Source: Selaginella moellendorffii
Taxonomy: Eukaryota > Streptophyta > Lycopodiopsida > Selaginellales > Selaginellaceae
Assembly (NCBI RefSeq): GCF_000143415.4
Contig: NW_003314268.1
Location: forward strand, 3,423,502-3,487,501
Direction of reading: 5' to 3'
DNA length: 64,000 nt
Both the position numbers and the translations under genes were made by a program. Below are positions 19,713 to 30,950 of this stretch, piece by piece. Numbering within the stretch: position 1 is the stretch's first letter; each line of letters begins with the position of its first letter. The notes beneath the pieces were generated by a model. It did no database searches and was not told the DNA's origin. It was given only the letters and a program-made list of their open reading frames with translations.

Positions 19713-20518
19713 TTACCCAAGCATCCCTTTGATCTGTAGGATTTTTTCAGCGGGATTCAGTCCCTTTGGACAAGCATTAGAGCAATTGCGAATAGTGTGG
19801 CATCTTCCAATCTTCATCTCTCCACGGAGGGCCTCCACACGCTCTTTGGTAAAGTCATCGCGGCTATCAGCAATCATTCTAATAAACAGTAAACACTTGG
19901 AAAAGTTTACTAGGAAAAAGAATGGAATGGTACTTACTTATATGCTTGGAGCAGAATTGCTGGACCAGGGAATGTAGGTGTGTTCCACCAGTAGCTAGGG
20001 CAAGAAGTATTACAACAAGCACATAGGATACACTCCCACATCCCATCCAGTTTTGCTCTCTCTTCTTTGGTTTGCAAGAATTCTTTTTGCCCATCTTCTT
20101 TTTGCGTTTTGGTCTTCAACCATGGCTCAATGCTCTTGTATTGCTGATAAAAATAAGTCATGTCCACCACCAGGTCCTTAATCACAAACATATGTGGCAG
20201 AGGCAACACCACAGTAGAAGCAATACCATCCTCATCCCTGTCAACTTTTGTTAAGCATGCCAGGCAGTTCTTACCATTGATGTTCATGGCGCAAGAGCCA
20301 CATACACCTTCGCGACAAGAACGCCTAAACGTGATACTCGAATCATGCTTGTTCTTGATCTCAAACAAAACATCAAGCATCATAACGCAGTTGCTGATGT
20401 CAACCTTGTACTCTTGGAGGTGGGGTGATTTGCCATCTTGGGGATTGTATCTATACACTTGAAAGGACCGTAAACCATTGCTGGTCAAGCGCTTGCTTCC
20501 TAAAACTCGTGAAAGCAT
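19713..20518 (-). CDS. SDHB: succinate dehydrogenase iron-sulfur subunit, mitochondrial complex II
   Basis: SDHB passes electrons from succinate oxidation to ubiquinone in the mitochondrial inner membrane. Two exons fit: 20518-19938 and 19878-19713, with donor GTAAGT and acceptor TTTATTAG. The product is about 248 residues. All three cluster motifs are visible: [12 protein letters not shown] plus a later C-L-A-C for [2Fe-2S], [12 protein letters not shown] for [4Fe-4S], and [14 protein letters not shown] for [3Fe-4S]. The N-terminus ([11 protein letters not shown]) is basic and could be a short presequence. It is shorter than in most plants, so an upstream exon may be missing. A fragment of exon 1 is duplicated near 21640. 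Confidence 0.92.
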
Positions 20519-20686
20519 CCTTGGTGAAAAGTCAAAACCTAAAAGATGGCCTTATTTTTATTGAGTTTAAGCTATTTAAGTATTTACGTCGCAACGACAA
20601 AATGTAATTTGCACTATTTTATCGTAACTAAGCTCCAACATAATTTAAACATTTTATTTTGTGATTTACAAAATAATATTTTGAAA

Positions 20687-20738
20687 ACCACCTTTTTTTC
20701 AAGGCATATATATATATATGCCTTGAAAAAAAGGTGGT
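20687..20738. repeat. perfect 52-bp palindrome (hairpin)
   Basis: ACCACCTTTTTTTCAAGGCA, then an alternating TA centre, then the exact complement. Both 26-base halves pair without a mismatch. It lies between the SDHB promoter side and the PPR pseudogene, at the start of the duplicated PPR segment. It could be a transposon footprint, a recombination product or a cruciform-prone site. Confidence 0.9.
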
Positions 20739-21470
20739 GTTCTGGAACGTACTGATACTGGGATACCCCGAGGTGGCTTTGAATCTTTACGCACGAAAGA
20801 TTCAAAGACGAGGAGACGAGGAGAGACGGCTGTGAGGCGGATTCTTGGACTTTTCTTGCCGTGCTCAAGGCTTGCGGAAGCTTTGTGGCTCTGGAGACCA
20901 GAAACGGGCGATCGATCATTCGCGAGCTTGATGGCATTCGATGGTAAGTCCCGGGCATGCTCTTCACAGGGACGTTTATCGGCATGGACATGGTTCTGGC
21001 GACTTGCTTGGGGGTGTGGCCGCTGCTCAACGGGTGTTCGACTCATTTTCTACGAGGAACATTGTCAGCTGGAGCGCACTGATAACAGGCTACAGCCACC
21101 TGGGAGATGTGAACCAAGTCCTGGATCATTTCCCGTGACATGGAGCACGGAGGAGTGCAGCCAAGCTCACTTCCGTCCCCGCGGCTTGCAGTCATGCGGG
21201 CCTGGTTGACGTCGCCAGGGACTACTTCAAGTAATGAGCTTGAAATATGGTATTCGTCCGGGCATCAATCACTACCACTGCTTGGTGGATGTGCTCGGGA
21301 GAGCCAACCATTTGGACGAAGCAGTGGCTGTGATAAACGCCATGCCTTTCGAAGCCAACGCCATGACTTGGAAGACGCTGCTGGGAGCATGCCGGAAAGT
21401 GGAAGAACGTAGAGTTTGGGAGGCTTGCATTCGAGTTGCTGCTAGAGCTCGACGAGAAAGACGTGGCTGC
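20735..21470 (+). pseudogene. PPR pseudogene, partial copy of the PPR-DYW gene at 23039-25957
   Basis: Pieces in different frames match residues roughly 600-800 of the neighbouring PPR protein: A-L-H-R-D-V-Y-R-H-G, G-G-V-A-A-A-Q-R-V-F-D-S-F-S, N-I-V-S-W-S-A-L-I-T-G-Y-S-H, C-S-H-A-G-L-V-D-V-A-R-D-Y-F and G-I-R-P-G-I-N-H-Y-H-C-L-V-D-V-L. Frameshifts, in-frame stops and a missing PPR segment show it is not functional. It is in opposite orientation to its parent, 1.6 kb away. Confidence 0.9.
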
Positions 21471-21639
21471 CATACAATGTCACATATACCTGTGTGGCAA
21501 ACTTTGGCGATTTGACATGTCATATTGATGTTGCCATTCCCATACACCTTAACCATTGACTCATGTAATGTATGTGTCTTATTGCATATTAGGCAACCAG
21601 GCTGCCTGCTACAAATTGATTGCCATAAATATCAACTTT

Positions 21640-21745
21640 ATAGGGGTGAGTTGGGATTGTATTTGTATACCTGAAAAGACTATAGCTTCTTTCTTAAAAC
21701 TAATGTGGTTTTATTTTTATTGAGTTTAAGCCTTAAGCTATTATA
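21640..21745 (-). pseudogene. SDHB exon 1 fragment (duplicate)
   Basis: GGGATTGTATTTGTATACCTGAAAAGAC and TGGTTTTATTTTTATTGAGTTTAAGCC parallel 20437-20580 at the SDHB start, with deletions between. It is a dead fragment with the same orientation as SDHB, 1.1 kb from it. Confidence 0.65.
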
Positions 21746-23038
21746 CTATATCTGGGAATATCTCTAGAATCATACCCCAACTACTTCTCACAGAAAGAAT
21801 ATTCTAAGATTCCTTAGTTTCATCAGATTGGATTACTACAGGTCTTGGGACACCCAGGAGGTGACATAAGGAAAAAGATATTGTGCAATCGTGATTGCTA
21901 CTGGTTACCAGACGGATGATCCTTGGATGAATGTAACCAGAAATGGCTTAGTTCATCTGCTCTTTTTATACTTCGCCAGTCAATGTTATATCTGAAGACG
22001 TAATGGAGACAGAGTGAATTCTAAACCTAAAAGTGCATACTGAGTTTTTGTCTTATACCAATGCCTCTAAGAACATTCCAATTCATGATACATTGGCAAA
22101 TACTAGGATCATACTTCTGGTGGATTTAGTGTTTCTCCAAACATTTGAACGTCCTAAGTCCAAGATTAAAATCAAAGAAGCTATTATGATTGAGAATAAT
22201 TTCTTAAATTCACATGTGCAGCAAGTTATTTGTTATTGTCTTTCTAAGTGTCTTCATTTTTCTGATTTAATTACATATGCCATGCGAAGCTCTACATGCC
22301 CGCACACAACCATGTGATTACATGGACAATTGAGGAAGTGCAAAATTTGTTGGAGCTTATCAGCCTCTGAAGAGTTCAGGAGATGTGATTCCAGCTTTGG
22401 AGGTTGTCAAGCATTGTTTGGAGTTTAGTAACTTATTTTTGATCATTATAGAAGAGTAGTCGTGCATTGGACTGGTACCTCTTGTCTGGATTATGTTAGT
22501 ACTCAATGGTGAAATGAACAGTCGTGATTTGTGACCTTTGACCTGCCACATGAAAAAAGTTTGAAAAATGGAGGTGGAAGATTTGAGTTTTGCGATTCGA
22601 GTCTTCCAGCTGTTACTTCTCCCACCGAGGACCATTTGTCTCGAGCAAATGACTGCAAGCAATGGGCCTCGAGTCCAGAAGTGATCTCGTCAACTTGCTT
22701 GGTAATTGAAAACTCTGCCAAGTCAGAAAATCATGACATGTTGACGCATACCATTTGGAAGGACGCGTTGCTGAGCTCCACAACGCCTGTCCAAAGAGGT
22801 TATTCTTGACCGAACGTGTGACAACAGGAGCTGACACAGGACGCATCCACTCGGCCGCTTGTCCGCTCCTAAACAAAGCTTCCTTCACTTCGTCACATCT
22901 ATGAGCAAGATGCCCAACGTCAACCTGAAATCAAAGAGCGATGGAACAGAGGTTCGACTTAACTGATCTTGTTCCCAACAGTCCTGTATTAAAACGAGTT
23001 GAAAAGCAAGAAAAAAAAGAACCAATGCAGCATACCTG
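21746..23038. other. intergenic, no gene recognised
   Basis: Only short frames are present. It includes the 3' flank of the PPR-DYW gene. Two opposite frames around 22530-22890 read for about 90 codons each, but neither resembles a known family and no introns or start context support them. Confidence 0.4.
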
Positions 23039-25957
23039 TTACCAGTAGTCACCACAGCAACAGGTCCCATCCTTGAAAACGTGAAACCGGCTTGCATCCC
23101 GGCATATAATGGTCCTCTTCTCCAGCATTGAGATAGCTGCTGCGACTTTGTGGCAGCCATCGCAGAGCAGAGAGTTCTTCACGATACGTATGGCTGTCCC
23201 CGGCACCGTATTCAGTAACGCACAACCAATGGCCATTCGCTCGCTGTGACAACAGAGACGCTTGTTTCCACCGTCCTCCTCCATTTCCACCGCAAAGTCG
23301 CCGAGCTTCTTGAGTATCTCTTGAGACTGCGGATGTCTTGCATCGTTTCCAGCTTCAAACGAGTGAACCGTGCCAGTATCTTCAGTCCACCAGCTCCGCT
23401 CGGCCACCGAGTTCTCGTCTCGAGCACCCGCCTTCATCGTCTCGACATGCTGCTGTTCTTCCACCATGCCCCGGCTCCCATATATGTTGGCCATCAAGAC
23501 GTAGGCAGCCACGTCTTTCTCGTCGAGCTCCAGCAGCGACTCGAATGCAAGCCTCCCAAACTCTACGTTCTTCCACTTCCGGCATGCTCCCAGCAGCGTC
23601 TTCCAAGTCATGGCGTTGGCTTCGAAAGGCATGGCGTTTACCACAGCCACTGCTTCGTCCAAATGGTTGGCTCTCCCGAGCACATCCACCAAGCAGTGGT
23701 AGTGATCGATGCCCGGACGAATCCCATACTTGAAGCTCATCGCTTGGAAGTAGTCCCTGGCGACGTCAACCAGGCCCGCATGGCTGCAAGCCGCGAGCAC
23801 GGAAGTGAGCGTCACAGCATTTGGCTGCACTCCTTCGTCCTCCATATCACGGAAGTGATCCAGGACTTGCTTCACATCTCCCTGGTGGCTGTAGCCTGTT
23901 AACAGTGCGCTCCAGCTGACGATGTTCGTCATAGAAAACGAGTCGAACACCCGTTGAGCAGCTGCCACACCCCCACACTTGGCGTAGAAGTCCACGAAGC
24001 AAGTAGCCAGAACCATGTCATCTTCGAGTCCATGCCGATAAACGTCCCTGTGAAGAGCCTGCCCGGTCTCCAGAGCCACAAGGCTTGCGCAAGCCTTGAG
24101 CACCGCAAGAAAAGTCCCAGAGTCCGCCTCACAGCCTTCCTCCTCGTCTCGCATTCGTGCGAAGAGCTTCAAGGCCACCTCCGGCTGCTCGCTCTCGGCG
24201 TATCCCAGTATCAGTACGTTCCAGGACACCACGTCTCGACGGGGCATGCCGTGGAACACTCGCCAAGCGTCATCCAGGCTCCCACACTTGGCGTACATGT
24301 TCACCAGCGAGCATCCAACGAACTTGTCAAGCTCGCAGCCAAGCTCGGCAGCCTTGGAATGGATTTTCATGCCGATGTCCAAGGCCTCCAGCTTCACTGG
24401 CCTTCCAAACAGCTGCTTGGCTTCCTCCTTGGCCGCCAGACTGATGCAGGCGTTGAGCGCACCGATGAAAGTCCGGGAGTTCGGTTTGCAGCCTGGAAAC
24501 TGCGGCATGGCCTCGAACAGCTCCAAAGCTAGCCTCTCTTCACCACTCTCGGCGTAGCCATGGATCAAAGAGTTGCACGAGACAACACACCGCCTTGGCA
24601 TGCTGCTGAATGCTTTGTGTGCCTCCACCAAGCTCCCACACTTGGCGTACATGTCTACCAGAGTGCTGGCCAGGAAGAGGTCCGAGTCGCAGCCGTGCTC
24701 CACAGCCTGAGAGTGAATGGCAGCTCCCATTTCCAGTGCCTTCACTCGAACCAGCCTTCCATCAACCGGCGTGGCCTCCTCTTTCCGTGCCAGGCGGCTG
24801 CAAGCTTTCAGTGCCGTCAAGAAGCTCCTGCGGTTCGGTCGTCCCATTCGAGAGAAAACTTCCAGAGCGAGCTCCTCTTCCCCGTTGTCTACGCATCCGG
24901 CCATTAGCGCGTTCCACGACACCACGTCGCGGAGAGGCATGGATTCGAAGACTCTGAAGGCCTCCACCAGGTTGCCGCACTTCGCGTACATGTTGAGGAG
25001 CGAGCATGCAACGTGAGAGTCCAAGTCCCGCCCCGTCTCTACAGCTTTCAAATGGATCGCTCTTCCTTTCTCGAGAGCCGCCACCTTGAGAAGCCGGTCA
25101 TCAACTTGCTGGAACTCTTCCTTGACTGCCAGAGCTGTGCACGCGTTGAGAGCAGCAGTGAAAATCCCAGCAGCAATAGAACCTCTGAACTGGAGAAGCT
25201 TGCATATTTCCAAGGCCAGCTCCTCTTCTCCGTTGTCAGCATAGCCGAGCATCAGCGCCGTGCAAGAGAATGCGTCGTGATGACGCATCCTGTCGAAAAT
25301 CATACGAGCGTCCAGCAAGCTCCCACACTTCGCATACATGTTGATGAGCGAGCTCGTCAAGAACACGTTGGAATCGCAGCCAGCCTTCAAAGCTTGATAG
25401 TGCACGGAGAGCCCCCGTTCCAGAGACCCGATCTTCACCATCTTTCCTCCATCAACCTGTCGCCCCTCTTCTTTCCTCGCTAAACCAGTGCAAGCGTTCG
25501 AAGCAGCGAGAAAAGTCCGAGCGTTCGCTGAACAACTGCCTTGAGTTTGCATCTGTGAGAAGAGCTCCAGCGCCACCTCTTCTTCCCCATTCTCTGCGAA
25601 GCCTTGTATCAATGCGGTCCATGACACGACGTCGTGGTGTCGGAGCCTGTCAAAGACCAGTCGAGCGTCCAGCATGCTGCCACACTTCGCGTACACATCG
25701 ATCAGAGTGCTGGCGGCAAATCTGTCCAAGTCGAACCCGTTCCTCAGACCATCAGCATGAGCAGCCATGGCTTTCTCCAAAGAGTTTACTTTCACCAAGA
25801 TCCCACCGAAATCCCTGCATTCTTCCTTGCTTGCCAGACTTGCACACTCCTTGAAAGAGGTGAGAAGAGATCGAGAGTCCAAGTATGTAAGCACATCCAG
25901 TGCCGCCTCGTCTTTGGCATTCGCGGAGTAGCTGCCAGAAAAATCTTTCAAAAACAC
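23039..25957 (-). CDS. pentatricopeptide repeat protein, PLS class with E and DYW domains
   Basis: Open for 972 codons without introns, ending exactly in C-C-C-G-D-Y-W then stop. PLS-class PPR-DYW proteins bind organelle RNA and carry out C-to-U editing. The repeats are visible as D-V-Y-A-K-C-G-S, N-M-Y-A-K-C-G-S and D-V-V-S-W-N-A-L-I blocks every ~100 residues. The C-terminal DYW deaminase has the H-S-E-R-M-A zinc/catalytic motif and the C-D-G-C-H motif. Unusually, five of the L-type repeats carry an extra K-E-E-x(4)-V-D-G-R-x-V-K segment before L-E-x-G-x-A-I-H. The frame at 25957 begins with GTG; the first in-frame ATG is far downstream (in K-A-M-A-A-H-A-D-G), inside the first repeat. The real start is therefore probably in an upstream exon around 25980-26050, and I could not fix that splice. 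Confidence 0.93.
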   Translation of the reverse strand: MFLKDFSGSYSANAKDEAALDVLTYLDSRSLLTSFKECASLASKEECRDFGGILVKVNSLEKAMAAHADGLRNGFDLDRFAASTLIDVYAKCGSMLDARLVFDRLRHHDVVSWTALIQGFAENGEEEVALELFSQMQTQGSCSANARTFLAASNACTGLARKEEGRQVDGGKMVKIGSLERGLSVHYQALKAGCDSNVFLTSSLINMYAKCGSLLDARMIFDRMRHHDAFSCTALMLGYADNGEEELALEICKLLQFRGSIAAGIFTAALNACTALAVKEEFQQVDDRLLKVAALEKGRAIHLKAVETGRDLDSHVACSLLNMYAKCGNLVEAFRVFESMPLRDVVSWNALMAGCVDNGEEELALEVFSRMGRPNRRSFLTALKACSRLARKEEATPVDGRLVRVKALEMGAAIHSQAVEHGCDSDLFLASTLVDMYAKCGSLVEAHKAFSSMPRRCVVSCNSLIHGYAESGEERLALELFEAMPQFPGCKPNSRTFIGALNACISLAAKEEAKQLFGRPVKLEALDIGMKIHSKAAELGCELDKFVGCSLVNMYAKCGSLDDAWRVFHGMPRRDVVSWNVLILGYAESEQPEVALKLFARMRDEEEGCEADSGTFLAVLKACASLVALETGQALHRDVYRHGLEDDMVLATCFVDFYAKCGGVAAAQRVFDSFSMTNIVSWSALLTGYSHQGDVKQVLDHFRDMEDEGVQPNAVTLTSVLAACSHAGLVDVARDYFQAMSFKYGIRPGIDHYHCLVDVLGRANHLDEAVAVVNAMPFEANAMTWKTLLGACRKWKNVEFGRLAFESLLELDEKDVAAYVLMANIYGSRGMVEEQQHVETMKAGARDENSVAERSWWTEDTGTVHSFEAGNDARHPQSQEILKKLGDFAVEMEEDGGNKRLCCHSERMAIGCALLNTVPGTAIRIVKNSLLCDGCHKVAAAISMLEKRTIICRDASRFHVFKDGTCCCGDYW

Positions 25958-26488
25958 TTCGAGCTTGACGAGCGAAACTTACGTGTTTGTCTTGCAAACT
26001 TGGTTTTCGCAAGTGCCTGTCCCTGGAGATTGCGAGACCTCTTCGATGCCATAGCTGCCAAGAGAAGAATGGCTTTAGACTTGACCAGAAGATCAGCTAG
26101 AACGAAGGAAAAACTCACGCATTCGTCGCGCAGGAGTGATTTTCGCGATTTCTTGTCCCTGGAAGTAGCGAAAATCGCATCAAGACACTGCAGTGTGCTG
26201 GCCGATTCCCGGAACAAGCACGCATCGTTGTCCATGCTGCTAGTCCAACAAAATTTCAGCAGCTGGAACACAAAACCCCGTGAGCAAATGCTCCAGGAGC
26301 ATAGAATCCCACCTTAACCTCGTCCCAAAATCTCCTGGATCATCCAATCGAGCTGGAAATACCGCGAGCGAATCCCCGCGACGCGATCAATCCCCAGGAA
26401 GATTCAGGAGCAATGTGGCATCACGGCGCTCCCTGAACGAAATATCGAGCAAAGCAAACCCTAAAGAACCTAGAAGAGAAGAGATTTC

Positions 26489-27251
26489 ATGACCGCTATT
26501 GATCAGCCTCCATGCTCGTCGCGCACCGTGGACGCGTTCCTCCGGATGGGAATGGTGATCTCCTCCTTCTCGCCTTGCCCCTCCTCCTCCTCTCATGGTA
26601 ATCGCGCTTTCTTCTCCAGGCCGGCTTCTCGTGGGGATTGTTCGTGGGATCATACGACGCTGGCAAGAAAGGTATTGGCAGGAATCTCTCCATCTCCATC
26701 TCCATCTCCATCTCCATCGATCATCCTTCTCTTCGTTTGGCAGGACTGTCCGGATTGGCGAACGCGTCCTATGTGGTACTTCAAAAAAAAAATTCCATCC
26801 TACATTGTTCTGCCATGACTTTCTTTCTTCTTCGACACCATCTTCTTTGCTCGATCGCAGGCCAAAGCCATCGCCAACAACAGCGTGAAATGGGGTGAGC
26901 AAATCCATCTCACCATTTCTTCTCGAGTGATTTGGAAGAACGTTTCTATGTGTTCTTCCAGGACTTTGCGGAGGACTCTACGTGAGTCTCAACTGTGGCT
27001 TTGAGGTCCTGAGAACGAAGAGAGATTGGGTACGTAGTTGTAGTTCTTCCCAAAACCATGGATCTTATGAAAAAATCGTCTTTTTTTTCCTTTCCCAGAT
27101 AAATGGTACACTCGCTGGAGCACTGACAGGAGCAGCGGTGGGATCCAAAAAGATTGGAATTATCAAGACTGCTCTCGCGGCATCGGTGATCTGTTCTACT
27201 CTCGAGATGATGAAACCAGCTGAGTATCCTCCCACAAGAATCATCAAGTAG
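26489..27251 (+). CDS. OEP16-4: OEP16-4-like Tim17/Tim22/Tim23-family channel protein
   Basis: Six exons join in frame: 26489-26554, 26620-26671, 26744-26775, 26861-26894, 26962-27029 and 27099-27251. The product is 134 residues. The order P-C-S-S-R-T-V-D-A-F-L-R, then G-S-Y-D-A-G-K-K-G-L-S-G-L-A-N-A-S-Y-V-A-K, follows plant OEP16-4 closely. Four glycine-rich hydrophobic segments (G-F-S-W-G-L-F-V-G, G-L-C-G-G-L-Y-V-S, A-G-A-L-T-G-A-A-V-G and T-A-L-A-A-S-V-I-C) are typical of the family. OEP16 members form amino-acid-selective pores in plastid outer envelopes or related organelle membranes. It is convergent with the small gene at 27283-27691, with only 31 bp between stop codons. Confidence 0.85.
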
Positions 27252-27282
27252 GAGATCTTCTCTTTTTTCTCGCGATCCAGCC

Positions 27283-27691
27283 TCACAATTTGGGCTGCCT
27301 GCTACTTTCCTTCTGATAGAGCTCCGATCTGCCAAAAAAAGAGAGCTTTTTTGCAATGTTCTACGGTGGAAAAGAAGGGAAGAACACTGCTCACTTACAT
27401 CACATAGCCTCCGTGCACGAAAGCCATCCCGAGCGCCACCGCAAACACTCGATCCCTCACCTCGGGATTCTTTCGGAACGCGAGCCTTACTGCGAAAAGA
27501 GATGAGAAATCCCTGGCGAGGAAGAAATCGCTTACTGAGCGGCAGGATTGGAGCGTATATCAGTGGAACGATGTACTTGAATTCCGGCTGCCGCCCCTGC
27601 TGCTGCCGGATGCTGCTAGTGCTGCTGCGTGCTCACAAAGTCACTCTCGGCCAAGGATGCGTTCTAGATTTGCTCACCTCGCAGTCGCCAT
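27283..27691 (-). CDS. small four-exon gene, 79-aa protein of unknown function
   Basis: Exons on the minus strand are 27691-27678, 27624-27536, 27489-27399 and 27328-27283. Every junction has GT/AG ends and keeps frame, for a total of 80 codons with TGA. The first exon is only 14 nt (M-A-T-A plus two bases). The protein has a central Y-I-V-P-L-I-Y-A-P-I-L-P-L hydrophobic segment, a basic loop R-K-N-P-E-V-R-D-R, a second hydrophobic segment V-F-A-V-A-L-G-M-A-F-V-H-G-G-Y and a charged tail. It looks like a two-pass small membrane protein. I do not recognise the family. It lies between two Tim17/22/23-family genes. Confidence 0.6.
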
Positions 27692-28101
27692 TGCGAGAAA
27701 AAGAAGGTACTTTCTTTTAGGGTTCTAGCACTCAAAGATTTAGGGTTCTAGCACTCAAGATTTGGGGTTTAGGGGTTTGGTTTTGGCTCAGACTCATGAT
27801 TCTTTCCATTTCAGAGGCGACCAAGCCTCATCTTCGGGAAAATTTGGTCATCACAGCCACCGCGGACTCGAGATTCTCAAGCATTCTACTAAATTTCGAC
27901 AAATTCCTGACAAAAAAGCCCTCTCAATCCCTCTTCTAGCTGTAGTAACTTTTGATCGATCGATCGACTGATCCCGCCCCGCCCATATAATGATCGCAAG
28001 AACTGTGAGAAAGAAAGAAACAGGCCACAGAGATCAAAACTCCCAGCTTGGAAGAAAGACACTTACCGAGTGATAGATAGTCTTGTTCTTCCAGTGCTGC
28101 T

Positions 28102-28695
28102 CTAGAGTGGAAGATATCTCTTTGCCGCTTGCTTTCCCACGACCATCCCCCCCGCCGCCATGGCTCCCAGAGCGCCAGCGATGGCGGCGGTCCTAGGCCC
28201 GGCGGCGGCCTTGTAGAAGGCGCCAGTGGCGAGCCCCGCCGCCACGGAATTGAGGAGATCATCGCTCTTGCGGAGGTACCAGGCGCCGCTCTCCATTCCC
28301 GCGTACATTAGTCCCACGATCCCAATCTTGTTGCCCAGCATCCTCCCCGTGTGGCCCGACGAGTTGAGCAGCCGATTGACGCGCAGCTTGGCGGTGTCAC
28401 CGCTCTCGATCTGCCGGACGCCGTCCACCAGGCCCTTGGCGCCGCCCGCCACCGCGCCGCCCAGATAACCACAGCCCGTGTAATACTGGATGTTCTCGCC
28501 CAGGGATCGCCGCTGGAACGTCGCCTCCTCCGAGAAGAGGAACTCCGGGGTGGTGGGGAGCTTGTACATGTGTTGATCCATGGTGCCAAAGAGCTCGCTG
28601 TAGGGGCTGTAGTAGAGCTGCCCATCGGCGTCGGCTTTGAAGCCCTTTCTCTCCGGGAATGCGGGGGAGGAGGAGGAGGAAGAGGTGGACGCCAT
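28102..28695 (-). CDS. TIM23: mitochondrial inner membrane translocase subunit Tim23
   Basis: Intronless, 197 residues from ATG at 28695 (M-A-S-T-S-S) to TAA at 28102. Tim23 forms the protein-conducting part of the presequence translocase with Tim17. The soluble N-terminal part contains Y-Y-S-P-Y-S-E-L-F-G, as in plant Tim23. The Tim17/22/23 domain follows from G-E-N-I-Q-Y-Y-T-G-C-G-Y-L-G-G-A, with R-V-N-R-L-L-N-S-S-G, the M-L-G-N-K-I-G-I-V-G-L-M-Y segment and the final G-A-L-G-A-M-A-A-G-G. Length matches the family (about 190). A poly-Ser stretch near the start is low complexity. Confidence 0.92.
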   Translation of the reverse strand: MASTSSSSSSPAFPERKGFKADADGQLYYSPYSELFGTMDQHMYKLPTTPEFLFSEEATFQRRSLGENIQYYTGCGYLGGAVAGGAKGLVDGVRQIESGDTAKLRVNRLLNSSGHTGRMLGNKIGIVGLMYAGMESGAWYLRKSDDLLNSVAAGLATGAFYKAAAGPRTAAIAGALGAMAAGGMVVGKQAAKRYLPL

Positions 28696-28904
28696 AGCCA
28701 AGCACCAAGAACCGCAGCGCCCTCCTTTCTCTCTGCCCAACTGTTGCCCTAACCCTAGGGGTTTGGCTAAAACCTCGCTAGCGGCTTTCTGCCATCGAGC
28801 CGTCCACGTGGACGGAGATCCAGTCCAAGAGAAAAAAAAAAAGATTTTCAAACGAAAGGTAATAAAGGTAATATCACTTTGCAATAAAATTTGATATTTG
28901 TCCT

Positions 28905-29041
28905 TGGTTTGCAAGCATCTCAAACAAAATAGTTTCTTGTGGCTCGACTGCAAGCAAGAGGGAGAACCCATCTTCTTTATAGGTTCTTATCACTGATTTT
29001 CTGTGGAGAATGTTTAATCAGTCATGAAAGAAACGATCATG
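28905..29041 (+). pseudogene. topoisomerase III beta fragment
   Basis: TTTGCAAGCATCTCA, TCTTGTGGCTCGACTGC and GGTTCTTATCACTGATTTTCTG match 60252-60440 of the TOP3B gene at the window end (exon 5, part of intron 5 and the start of exon 6), with small changes and most of the intron lost. It includes intron sequence, so it was copied from DNA. It cannot encode protein. Confidence 0.85.
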
Positions 29042-29118
29042 TAAGTAAAGGCAGTTTGATAGATCCAAATAAAAACAAGGTGCTGGCAGCAGCAGATTGA
29101 TTTATTAAAACATTGGAG

Positions 29119-30169
<1,051 letters not shown>

Positions 30170-30170
<1 letters not shown>

Positions 30171-30640
30171 TAAGAGCTGTATAATCCTTTTGTTGTACCA
30201 TAGCAAGGAAGGGATCTTTTCATTGCATTCCATGTTGATTCAATACGATTTGTATGAACTCCAGTCATGGGATCAACAAAATTCTAGGAGTGGTTGACTG
30301 TATAATGAGTGAAGTTCAATTGATTCAACCACTCTAAATCATAACCAGCCCAACAATCACTATATATAATTGTTCCTAAAAAATTAATTATAATTATTAG
30401 TTAAGAATAATAATAGAAATAGAACTACACATATGTATATAATATATCAGTTAAAGTTTGTGCAGTACAACATTAGAACCATAAACATTTGATTTAAATC
30501 ATGTTCAATTCCTCCAAAGACCCATTGACCTTCTATTTTTCTACCATAATTATATTTCTGCTTACCAAACTTACTTTCATCAATTTCCACAATTCTTCCT
30601 GGACCACTAATTTTTTACTACCTCATTGTAATGTGATAAC
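30170..30640 (-). pseudogene. Merlin-type (IS1016/ISXO2-like) DNA transposase relic
   Basis: On the minus strand the translation starts G-P-G-R-I-V-E-I-D-E-S-K-F-G (first catalytic Asp) and continues K-I-E-G-Q-W-V-F-G-G-I-E. After a frame break comes G-T-I-I-Y-S-D-C-W-A-G-Y (second Asp), then T-H-Y-T-V-N-H-S, stop, N-F-V-D-P-M-T-G-V-H-T-N-R-I-E-S-T-W-N-A (the Glu region). This is the order of the Merlin superfamily transposase core. It carries at least two in-frame stops. No terminal inverted repeats were found in the surrounding AT-rich DNA. Confidence 0.8.
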
Positions 30641-30950
30641 ACAAATATCATGACAAAAGTTGTACCAATTTGTTGTCATACGCTCACTTTAATACCCATG
30701 CCTCAACCAGGTAGTACTTCAGCAATGGCTGGCCGTCCACTTGTTCAATTGCCAGCTGGTTGTCCTTGATCAGGGACTGTCGCGGGAAGATAACACCCTT
30801 GGGATGTCAAACACCGAGTACCTCAAGTCTGGTAAAGGTAAAGCCCCTAACAGTGCTCTTGAAATCCGGATCTGGATTGTAACACAGTAGGAGTTTCCAA
30901 GATTCGTATCTCTACTGGAAATACTGATTTGCCAGGCGCACCAGCTCTCC

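Noticed and set aside
20832-21515. A second working PPR gene
   Set aside because: The homologous pieces are in three different frames with stops between them.
23246-25854. Many plus-strand frames opposite the PPR-DYW gene
   Set aside because: They are antisense shadows of the long minus-strand coding sequence.
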